Origin: Rhodospirillaceae bacterium
GTDB taxonomy: Bacteria; Pseudomonadota; Alphaproteobacteria; Thalassobaculales; Thalassobaculaceae
NCBI GenBank assembly: GCA_002730675.1
Contig: PCAV01000067.1
Span: 8,520-30,085 of the forward strand
Reading direction: 5' to 3'
Length of the DNA: 21,566 nt
Shown here: positions 15,828 to 21,566 of the stretch, piece after piece
Layout of the letters: every line of letters begins with the position of its first letter
Numbering within the stretch: position 1 is the stretch's first letter
Program-made: the position numbers and the translations under genes
The notes under the pieces: model-generated
The model's database searches: none
Seen by the model: the letters and a program-made list of their open reading frames with translations, nothing else
Told to the model about the DNA's origin: nothing

Positions 15828-16424
15828 TTAGCGTGTCGCGTCTATCCAGCTCTTAACACGTGCTTCGGGTGACTTGTTTAGCGTAATATCCGTTACAACT
15901 GAAATAATATCAGCGCCCGCTTCGAAAACTTTTGCTGTTCGTTCTACGGTCATTCCACCTATTGCAACAAGGGGGATACCTTTAATATATTTTTTCCACT
16001 CCGTTACCCTGGGCAAACCTTGTTCATGCCATTTCATTTTCTTTAATATAGTGGGATATACGGGGCCTAGTGCGATATATTCGGGATCAAATGTCAGAGC
16101 TCGGTCTAACTCGTCTTGGTCGTGCGTGCTCAAACCCAGTTTAATCCCACGTTTTTTTAGAGCACCTACGTCCGCGTCATCTAAATCTTCTTGGCCAAGA
16201 TGAACCCAGTCGCATCGTAGTTCGATTGCAAGCTCCCAATAATCATTGACAATAAGGGTTGCATCGTAAGTTTCGCATAATTCCTTTGCAAGGATTAACT
16301 GTTCTCGCACATTATCGACGGATTTATCTTTCACACGTAGTTGAACAAGTTTTATGCCCAATGGAAGTAGCCGTTTGAGCCAACTACTATCATCAAAAAT
16401 TGGGTAGAAGCGATCTAACTTCAT
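15828..16424 (-). CDS. thiE: Thiamine phosphate synthase
   Basis: TIM-barrel enzyme that joins HMP pyrophosphate to the thiazole carboxylate phosphate to give thiamine phosphate, the last joining step of thiamine synthesis. At 198 residues it is compact. Visible blocks are [10 protein letters not shown] (25-34; pyrophosphate binding), [52 protein letters not shown] and [11 protein letters not shown], all in the order expected for ThiE. The usual second Asp after VND is replaced by Tyr-Trp. Its ATG overlaps the thiG stop by 4 bases (ATGA), so translation is coupled. It is the last gene of the riboswitch-controlled thi operon. Confidence 0.95.
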   Translation of the reverse strand: MKLDRFYPIFDDSSWLKRLLPLGIKLVQLRVKDKSVDNVREQLILAKELCETYDATLIVNDYWELAIELRCDWVHLGQEDLDDADVGALKKRGIKLGLSTHDQDELDRALTFDPEYIALGPVYPTILKKMKWHEQGLPRVTEWKKYIKGIPLVAIGGMTVERTAKVFEAGADIISVVTDITLNKSPEARVKSWIDATR

Positions 16425-17191
16425 GATAAAAATGCCTGACCAATCACGGGCGTTGACGGACTTGCCATATCCCTTGGTTCTATTGGTTCGGCTTGCGAGG
16501 AAAGTAAACCTGCTGTTACAGCTTGCGCCATAGCATTGGCCATCTTTACAGGGTCACCCGCTTTAGCAACTGCTGTGTTCAATAAAACAGCATCAAAGCC
16601 GAGCTCCATAGCTCGTGATGCGTGGCTCGGTAGCCCAATGCCTGCGTCTATCACCATTGGCACATCTGGGAACCGAGATCGGAGCGCCCTTAATCCATAT
16701 TCGTTATTGAGACCCATACCCGATCCGATAGGCGCTCCCCATGGCATCAATACTTCACACCCCGCGCCCAGTAATTTGTCGGCAGCTACCAAGTCTTCGG
16801 TACAATAGGGAAAAACGTTAAAGCCTTCGTCAGTAAGAATTTGAGCAGCTTCTACAAGACCGAAAATATCCGGTTGAAGAGTATCGGTATTGCCAATCAC
16901 CTCTAGTTTAATCCAAGAGGTATCGAAAACCTCTCGCGCCATATGTGCGGTGGTAACAGCCTCTTTCACAGAATGGCACCCCGCCGTATTAGGTAAAACT
17001 CTCACTTTTAGTTGCTGAATAATATCCCAAAAAGGCTGTCCTGCGCCCGCCCGTCCCTCTCTTCTGAGCGAAACCGTGGCGACAGAGGCGTTTGAAGCTT
17101 TGAAAGCGCGCTCAAGGATGGCAGGTGAAGGATATTGGGATGTTCCCAGCATAAGTCTGCTTTTTAGTTCAGTGCCATAAAATGTAATCAT
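16421..17191 (-). CDS. thiG: Thiazole synthase
   Basis: Builds the thiamine thiazole from 1-deoxy-D-xylulose 5-phosphate, dehydroglycine and ThiS thiocarboxylate. At 256 residues it is normal. The Schiff-base lysine is K95 in WIKLEVIG. Other family blocks are [11 protein letters not shown] (12-22), TVSLRREGR (39-47), LPNTAGC (66-72), [26 protein letters not shown] and [12 protein letters not shown]. It starts 1 base after the thiS stop, with a strong GGAGGG ribosome binding site lying inside the last codons of thiS. Since ThiO is encoded in the same operon, the dehydroglycine comes from glycine oxidation rather than from tyrosine lyase ThiH. Confidence 0.97.
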   Translation of the reverse strand: MITFYGTELKSRLMLGTSQYPSPAILERAFKASNASVATVSLRREGRAGAGQPFWDIIQQLKVRVLPNTAGCHSVKEAVTTAHMAREVFDTSWIKLEVIGNTDTLQPDIFGLVEAAQILTDEGFNVFPYCTEDLVAADKLLGAGCEVLMPWGAPIGSGMGLNNEYGLRALRSRFPDVPMVIDAGIGLPSHASRAMELGFDAVLLNTAVAKAGDPVKMANAMAQAVTAGLLSSQAEPIEPRDMASPSTPVIGQAFLS

Positions 17192-17192
17192 C

Positions 17193-17387
17193 CTAGCCGC
17201 CCTCCATCGGGGCTACTATTTCAACTCGATCGCCATCTTTTAGTGTGGTCTTTGTCCTTTCATTAAACGGAATAAAGTTTTCGTTTAATGCGGTTGCTAA
17301 CTTACCGTGGTATTTAAGTTCGAGAAGCAGGTCCGCTAAGTTGTTTGCCTGGATAAGTTGAGAGTTTCCATTAATGGTAATTTTCAT
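17193..17387 (-). CDS. thiS: Thiamine biosynthesis sulfur carrier protein ThiS
   Basis: Ubiquitin-fold sulfur carrier, 64 residues, ending in the diagnostic Gly-Gly (VAPMEGG). The terminal glycine is adenylated by a ThiF/MoeB-type enzyme and turned into a thiocarboxylate that gives the thiazole sulfur to ThiG. It begins MKITINGN with the beta-grasp pattern. Its ATG lies inside the end of thiO (17-base overlap), with CTGGAGAA upstream, and its stop is 1 base from the thiG start, so all three are translationally coupled. No ThiF is encoded in the window. Confidence 0.96.
   Translation of the reverse strand: MKITINGNSQLIQANNLADLLLELKYHGKLATALNENFIPFNERTKTTLKDGDRVEIVAPMEGG
17200..17205 (-). promoter_or_regulatory. 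thiG ribosome binding site embedded in the thiS Gly-Gly codons
   Basis: GGAGGG on the minus strand is part of the codons for the final Met-Glu-Gly-Gly of ThiS and sits 8 bases before the thiG ATG. The functionally fixed C terminus of ThiS thus also supplies the Shine-Dalgarno of the next gene. Confidence 0.75.
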
Positions 17388-18351
17388 CTACGAATTCTCC
17401 AGCAGTATCATCAAGTAGGAGGTCAGCAACCTGCTTGGCGATAGCAGGTGCTAATAAATATCCGTGACGGTATAGACCATTAGCATAAATAACGTCATCA
17501 ATTCTTCTTATTTTGGGTAAATTATCTTTAAAGGCCGGGCGTAGATCAACCCCTATTTCTAAAATCTCTGCCTCCCCAAAAGATGGGTTAAGTGCATATG
17601 CAGCGCTTAAAAGTTCTAGCATTGAGCGAACCGAGACATTCTCGCCGTCCTCGTTTTCAATGGTTGTAGCTCCCAACATGAAAACACCATTTCCTCTAGG
17701 TACTATATACAACGGTAACCGCGGGTGTAAAAGACGTATGGGACGTTGAAAACTTACGTCACTAGTTCGGATAACTAGCATTTCTCCTTTAACACCTCTT
17801 AAGTCATGCAAGATGTCTCTAGCGGCGAGCCCTCTACAATCAATATGTTTCGTCGAACCTTTAGGTGGCTCTGCTGTCGAAATTTCTACGCCAGCCTGAT
17901 TTAGCCGATTTGTTAAATCTCTAAGAGCTATCCTAGGATTGATATGAGCCTCGTTCTCAAAAAATAATGCGCGGGCAAATCTATCGCTCAAGTCCGGCTC
18001 CAAGTTAGCTACGGCTTTTCCACTAACCAATTCGTGATTAGAAGTAAGCCGTTTGAAGCGATTAAAATCTGCGCCGTCTCGTGATGAAGCTACAACCAAC
18101 GACCCCTTGTTTATCACATTTGTTCGTTTAGCCCACCATGTCGCTGCTTCCTGACCAAAACGGCAAACCTCCTCTTCAGCACTCTCAGACTCACAGAAGG
18201 GTGCAAGCATCCCGCCGGCCCACCAAGAGCAAGCGTGAGGCCCCGCTTTCGTCTTTTTGTCATATATGTTCACTTTAACGTTTCGAGTTAATAGCTCGCT
18301 CGCCACACATAATCCAACGACGCCAGCGCCAACTATCGATACACTAACCAT
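17371..18351 (-). CDS. thiO: Glycine oxidase ThiO (FAD-dependent)
   Basis: FAD-dependent amine oxidase of the DadA/glycine oxidase family, 326 residues. It oxidises glycine to dehydroglycine (iminoacetate) for ThiG. The dinucleotide motif is VGAGVVGLCVASEL (7-20), and the thiamine-type block is CSWWAGGMLAPFCE (41-54), matching the AGGMLAP signature of ThiO. The C-terminal FAD-contact region includes ANGLYRHGYLLAPAIA near 290-305. It is somewhat shorter than the 360-residue Bacillus enzyme but like alphaproteobacterial ones. The ATG at 18351 has GGA about 7 bases upstream within an A-rich stretch. It is the first gene of the operon and begins 147 bases after the TPP aptamer. Confidence 0.93.
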   Translation of the reverse strand: MVSVSIVGAGVVGLCVASELLTRNVKVNIYDKKTKAGPHACSWWAGGMLAPFCESESAEEEVCRFGQEAATWWAKRTNVINKGSLVVASSRDGADFNRFKRLTSNHELVSGKAVANLEPDLSDRFARALFFENEAHINPRIALRDLTNRLNQAGVEISTAEPPKGSTKHIDCRGLAARDILHDLRGVKGEMLVIRTSDVSFQRPIRLLHPRLPLYIVPRGNGVFMLGATTIENEDGENVSVRSMLELLSAAYALNPSFGEAEILEIGVDLRPAFKDNLPKIRRIDDVIYANGLYRHGYLLAPAIAKQVADLLLDDTAGEFVDENYH

Positions 18352-18498
18352 TTTTTTTCCGCAAAACTGAAAGCAATTGGAGCAGTCTTGTTAGAGGGGT
18401 TTCGGCTGAATGAGTATTAAGAAAAGGTTTCAATGTTCACCTACAAGCTTTACGTTGTTAATTGATAGTGGCTAGACAAAGCTGTGGCAAATATAACT

Positions 18499-18579
18499 CC
18501 GTTCCCTACGCCAGCGTTGCCCGGATCAGGTCCAATGGGTTAGCGATAAGCTTCTCAGTCGTCGTTGACACCCCAACGG
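18499..18579 (-). ncRNA. TPP (THI-box) riboswitch in the thiOSGE leader
   Basis: On the minus strand the conserved thi-box elements appear in order: GGGGTGTC (about 18574-18567), CTGAGA (18558-18553), and the 3' block ACCCATTGGACCTGATC followed by GGGCAACGCTGGCGTAGGGAA (18542-18504). The closing P1 helix is CCGTT (18579-18575) with AACGG (18503-18499). The aptamer binds thiamine pyrophosphate and would turn down the operon when thiamine is sufficient. I see no intrinsic terminator between it and thiO, so control is more likely at translation initiation or through a less obvious structure. Confidence 0.96.
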
Positions 18580-18586
18580 GATTAAT

Positions 18587-18615
18587 ATTTTGCAGTATAT
18601 TATTGGCTCAATCAA
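18587..18615 (-). promoter_or_regulatory. Candidate promoter of the thi operon
   Basis: On the minus strand, TTGATT (18615-18610) and CAAAAT (18592-18587) are 17 bp apart. Each matches 4 of 6 bases of the sigma-70 consensus. The implied start, near 18580, would begin transcription at the 5' edge of the riboswitch, which makes this weak match more credible. Confidence 0.35.
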
Positions 18616-18843
18616 GCCACCTTACTCCTTAAGATAGGTTATAAAACAAGAACGGCAACTATCTGCTAATCACGCATGTAAAGTTTTCGTTGGAATAAAA
18701 GTAAGAGCACTTATATTTTTATCATAAGACGCAGCGATTATGAATTTCATTTTTTTAGCTACAATGCCTGTAATTAGAAAACAAACGTTTAAAAACATTC
18801 AGTAAAAGCTGGTTGAAGAAGTATTTACTGTGTATCAAACAGC
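18616..18843. other. Upstream region of the methyltransferase-like gene, with a candidate plus-strand promoter
   Basis: The 492-base gap between thiO and the next gene holds the riboswitch and its promoter on the left. In the remaining 228 bases I see one plausible plus-strand promoter: TTGGAA (18690-18695) and TATATT (18712-18717), 16 bp apart, which would give a leader of about 120 bases. A 21-codon frame at 18739-18804 has no ribosome binding site and is not called. No repeats or structured RNA stand out. Confidence 0.35.
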
Positions 18844-19644
18844 ATGTTAATTGAAAATCTAATCTACCTGTTTACACCCTGTTCGCCTATGGTTAAGGAA
18901 ATGGGGTATTTACGCGAGAGTGTTTCAATAATGAGCCGATACTCTCGCTGTAAAAGGGATTGGTGTAACCACTTAAGAAAATCTAGAGCAACTATTAAAA
19001 ATGCTATAGGGCAAGCGCCAGCAAATGGCAAAGTTATTATTTTTGGTGCTGGGCTTGGATATGATCTGCCCTTGACGCAACTTACAAACCATTTTTCCCA
19101 AGTTTTACTGGTTGATTTAGTGCATACTTTACCCATTAAGGCCAAAGCCCTATTTAACAGAAACGTAGAATTAGTTGTTCGTGATGTGACAGAGAGTTTA
19201 ACGAATATCTATGAAGGTCGCGATGAGATATATGAACCGAGGGGATTTTTAGAAGACAAGGAAGTAGGTCTGGTAATTTCGCTTAATTTACTTTCTCAGT
19301 TGGCTTCTTTGCCGGTGAGATTTTTAGATCAGCATTATGGAATTTCTGAGAATGACGCAGACCGAATATCCCAAAGAATAATTCAAGCTCATCTAACATA
19401 TCTGCAAAAATTTGATACAAACGTTTGTCTTGTGACGGATATTGAACGTCAGGTTAACGGTCCAGACGGAGAGCAAATAGCCAAGTTTTCAGCTCTTCAC
19501 GACGTGCAGATCCCATGGAATGGAAACACGTGGCTTTGGGACATAGCTCCTTTGGGAGAAGAAGATGCCGAATATTCTGTAACTAACAAGGTTTTAGGAA
19601 TATCAAACATAACAAACGCAAGCTTAACGGGCGTTAATGGATAA
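18844..19644 (+). CDS. Conserved protein with a methyltransferase-like (Rossmann) core, function unknown
   Basis: I do not recognise a named family. The 266-residue protein has a basic, cysteine-containing N terminus (FTPCSPMVKEMGYLRES near 10-26, RCKRDWCNHL at 35-44). Next is VIIFGAGLGYDLPL (64-77), which looks like motif I of a class I SAM-binding fold, with Asp91 at the end of the second strand (VLLVDLVH) where an acidic ribose-binding residue is expected. A second helical part (160-195) and a C-terminal WLWDIAPLGEEDAE follow. I recall similar proteins in Rhodospirillales-like genomes annotated as hypothetical. The ATG at 18844 lacks a clear ribosome binding site; Met16 or Met20 are alternatives. 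The crotonase gene follows after 17 bases, so the two form an operon. Methyl transfer is an inference, not shown. Confidence 0.7.
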   Translation: MLIENLIYLFTPCSPMVKEMGYLRESVSIMSRYSRCKRDWCNHLRKSRATIKNAIGQAPANGKVIIFGAGLGYDLPLTQLTNHFSQVLLVDLVHTLPIKAKALFNRNVELVVRDVTESLTNIYEGRDEIYEPRGFLEDKEVGLVISLNLLSQLASLPVRFLDQHYGISENDADRISQRIIQAHLTYLQKFDTNVCLVTDIERQVNGPDGEQIAKFSALHDVQIPWNGNTWLWDIAPLGEEDAEYSVTNKVLGISNITNASLTGVNG

Positions 19645-19661
19645 AGTGAAAGGATAGGAGA

Positions 19662-20459
19662 ATGGATGGGAACGATTTAGTAAGGATAGATATAGAGGGT
19701 CACGTCGCGACAGTAGTCTTGAATCGACCAGAAAAACTTAACGCGTTAAATAAACAAATGTGGTCTATGGTGGGTGACTCATTCACTAAATTGAATAAAA
19801 TGGATAGCATCCGATGCATTATCTTCCGCGGTGAGGGCGATAAAGCGGTAGGCCCTGGAGCTGACATCAAGGAATTTGAGACTGAGAGGTGCAATTCCGA
19901 GACAGCAGCAGAATATGGTCAACTGATGCACAAGGCTGTGTTAGCTATCGCTTCTTGCAAACACCCGATAGTTGTTCGAATTAGGGGGTTGTGTATTGGT
20001 GGCGCCCTAGAGTTAGCCGCAGTTTGTGATCTAAGAATAGCAAGTTCTGACTCTCGTTTTGGAATACCTGTGAGCCGCCTGGGTCTTGTAATGTCACACC
20101 TTGAAATGGCGGGTCTCATAGAACTCGTTGGGAAATCAACAGCCCTTGAAATATTATTCGAAGGAAGAGTTTTTGACGCGGAAGAGGCTATGAGGAAAGG
20201 TTTACTGACGAAAATGGTTAACCCTGACGAGCTTGACGAAGAAGTAAGAAAAGTCGTGGAGAATATCTGCGCTGGGGCACCCTTGGTGAATAGGTGGCAT
20301 AAAAAATTTGCAAATAGAATTATGGAAGGTCTTAAACAAGGTAAGACATTGACTGAGGAAGAAGTCAATGAAGGGTTTGATTGTTTTGATACCAGCGACT
20401 TCAAAGAGGGATATAAAGCATTTATCGAAAAAAGGGAGCCATCATTTTCTGGAAATTAG
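19662..20459 (+). CDS. Enoyl-CoA hydratase/isomerase (crotonase) family protein with an atypical active site
   Basis: Crotonase-fold protein, 265 residues, the usual length. The start is typical (VATVVLNRPEKLNALN, 15-30). The CoA/oxyanion block is GPGADIKEF (65-73) and the second oxyanion block IGGALELAAVCDLRIAS (112-128). Glu117 matches the first catalytic glutamate of enoyl-CoA hydratase. The second (in FGxPE of the hydratase) is replaced: here it reads FGIPVSRLG with Val137. The usual GAGGTQRL stretch is also lost (SHLEMAGLIELVG). Classical hydration is therefore doubtful; isomerase, thioesterase/hydrolase, lyase or decarboxylase chemistry on an acyl-CoA is possible. AGGATAGGAG precedes the ATG. 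The gene is co-transcribed with the methyltransferase-like protein upstream. Confidence 0.88.
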   Translation: MDGNDLVRIDIEGHVATVVLNRPEKLNALNKQMWSMVGDSFTKLNKMDSIRCIIFRGEGDKAVGPGADIKEFETERCNSETAAEYGQLMHKAVLAIASCKHPIVVRIRGLCIGGALELAAVCDLRIASSDSRFGIPVSRLGLVMSHLEMAGLIELVGKSTALEILFEGRVFDAEEAMRKGLLTKMVNPDELDEEVRKVVENICAGAPLVNRWHKKFANRIMEGLKQGKTLTEEEVNEGFDCFDTSDFKEGYKAFIEKREPSFSGN

Positions 20460-20691
20460 GAAAAGTGGTGTTTGACAACATAGACGGATTTTAAAATGTC
20501 ATATCCGGTTGTTACAGCGAAAGATATGAAACTCCCGTGATTAGAGTATTAAGGTAAATAACTACATATACCCCCTGAAGACTTTAATAATGCCGCTTAG
20601 TTTGAAAATTACTACTAGTTATTCATAACGCAGTATATAAACGATGTTAGAGCGCAATCTTAACGCTTAATTAGAAAAGGCAAATTACCAA

Positions 20692-20931
20692 ATGGATGAT
20701 GAAATAACGTTTGTCGATGCCAGTGGTCTTAAGTGTCCTCTGCCAGTATTGAAAGCTCGTAAAGCGCTACAAAGCTTGACTGACGGGGACAAACTACGTG
20801 TAATCTCCACGGATCCTGCTTCGCCCCTAGATTTTAAGCATTTCTGTAACTCAAAAGGACATTCATTACTGTCTATAGAAGAAAAAGAAGAGAGTTTTGA
20901 ATTCGTGATAGTTAAGTCTTGCGGCCAATAG
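20692..20931 (+). CDS. TusA-family sulfurtransferase
   Basis: Small cytosolic sulfur carrier of the TusA/SirA/YedF family, 79 residues. It has the diagnostic SGLKCPLPVLKARKAL (11-26), in which Cys15 of the CPxP motif carries persulfide sulfur. The rest (GDKLRVISTDPASPLDFKHFC) fits the two-layer alpha/beta fold. TusA passes sulfur from a cysteine desulfurase to tRNA thiolation or molybdenum cofactor synthesis; TusA paralogues also act in sulfur oxidation. No tusBCD or dsr genes are near. The 232 bases upstream hold no clear promoter: a TTGACA at 20472 lacks a -10 at proper spacing. It precedes the phosphonoacetate hydrolase by 75 bases, probably by chance of position. Confidence 0.92.
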   Translation: MDDEITFVDASGLKCPLPVLKARKALQSLTDGDKLRVISTDPASPLDFKHFCNSKGHSLLSIEEKEESFEFVIVKSCGQ

Positions 20932-20990
20932 AACTAAAATCTTGGATTACGTCTAATACAACAGATGCGGATGTCTGTTTCGATATAATA

Positions 20991-21566
<576 letters not shown>

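Noticed and set aside
18606..18619. Small hairpin GGCTTGATTGAGCC upstream of the TPP riboswitch as a terminator
   Set aside because: It has a four-bp stem, no T-run, and lies within or before the proposed promoter, so it is probably chance.
18739..18804. 21-codon frame upstream of the methyltransferase-like gene
   Set aside because: No ribosome binding site and composition like the surrounding AT-rich DNA.
20472..20477. Perfect TTGACA before tusA as a promoter -35
   Set aside because: No acceptable -10 hexamer lies 16-18 bp downstream; TAAAAT is only 14 bp away.
20494..20538. 14-codon frame (MSYPVVTAKDMKLP) between the crotonase and tusA
   Set aside because: Too short, no convincing ribosome binding site and no family resemblance; it could be a remnant but nothing supports it.

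Overview
The window is about 21.6 kb of compact, fairly AT-rich (roughly 40-43% G+C by eye) bacterial chromosome. It carries 20 protein genes, two of them cut by the window edges, and one clear riboswitch. The thiO-thiS-thiG-thiE order, the alphaproteobacterial look of ThiE and PyrE, and a methyltransferase-like protein of a type I associate with Rhodospirillales-like bacteria suggest an alphaproteobacterium. The low G+C, short intergenic gaps, phosphonate gene and many peripheral oxidoreductases fit a marine lineage. This placement is inference; there is no rRNA or other firm marker.

Left part (1-11.3 kb): a peripheral uptake and catabolism region. Two permeases and a periplasmic binding protein of the BMP/nucleoside-type ABC family (1-3108) end at a strong terminator. 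Then come an NtaA/SnaA/DszA-type flavin monooxygenase and an Ldh_2-family dehydrogenase (+), a 3-hydroxyisobutyrate-dehydrogenase-like protein (-), divergent from an amidase-signature hydrolase (+). An EamA/DMT exporter (-) is divergent from a TauD/TfdA-type dioxygenase and a ketopantoate-reductase-like protein (+). Together these would allow uptake, oxidative cleavage of C-N or C-S bonds, amide hydrolysis and keto/hydroxy-acid handling, but the substrate cannot be read from the sequence. No transcription regulator, transporter ATPase or flavin reductase is present.

Middle part (11.3-15.6 kb): a bifunctional mannose-1-phosphate guanylyltransferase/mannose-6-phosphate isomerase (GDP-mannose supply, -) divergent from a ribokinase (+), then a minus-strand group pyrE, a glutathione S-transferase and a small lipoprotein of unknown function.

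Thiamine part (15.8-18.6 kb, minus strand): a tight, overlapping thiO-thiS-thiG-thiE operon that makes the thiazole and couples it to the pyrimidine. A well-conserved TPP riboswitch precedes it. ThiF, ThiC, ThiD and the sulfur donor are not in the window.

Right part (18.8-21.6 kb, plus strand): a methyltransferase-like protein paired with an atypical crotonase that lacks the second catalytic glutamate position, a TusA-type sulfur carrier, and the 5' two fifths or so of a phosphonoacetate hydrolase (PhnA) starting at TTG.

I see no CRISPR array, insertion sequence, prophage, tRNA or rRNA. The gene families are all known. The best leads are the unexplained catabolic cluster, the odd crotonase pair, two small in-frame tandem duplications, and paired palindromes in the exporter/dioxygenase promoter region.
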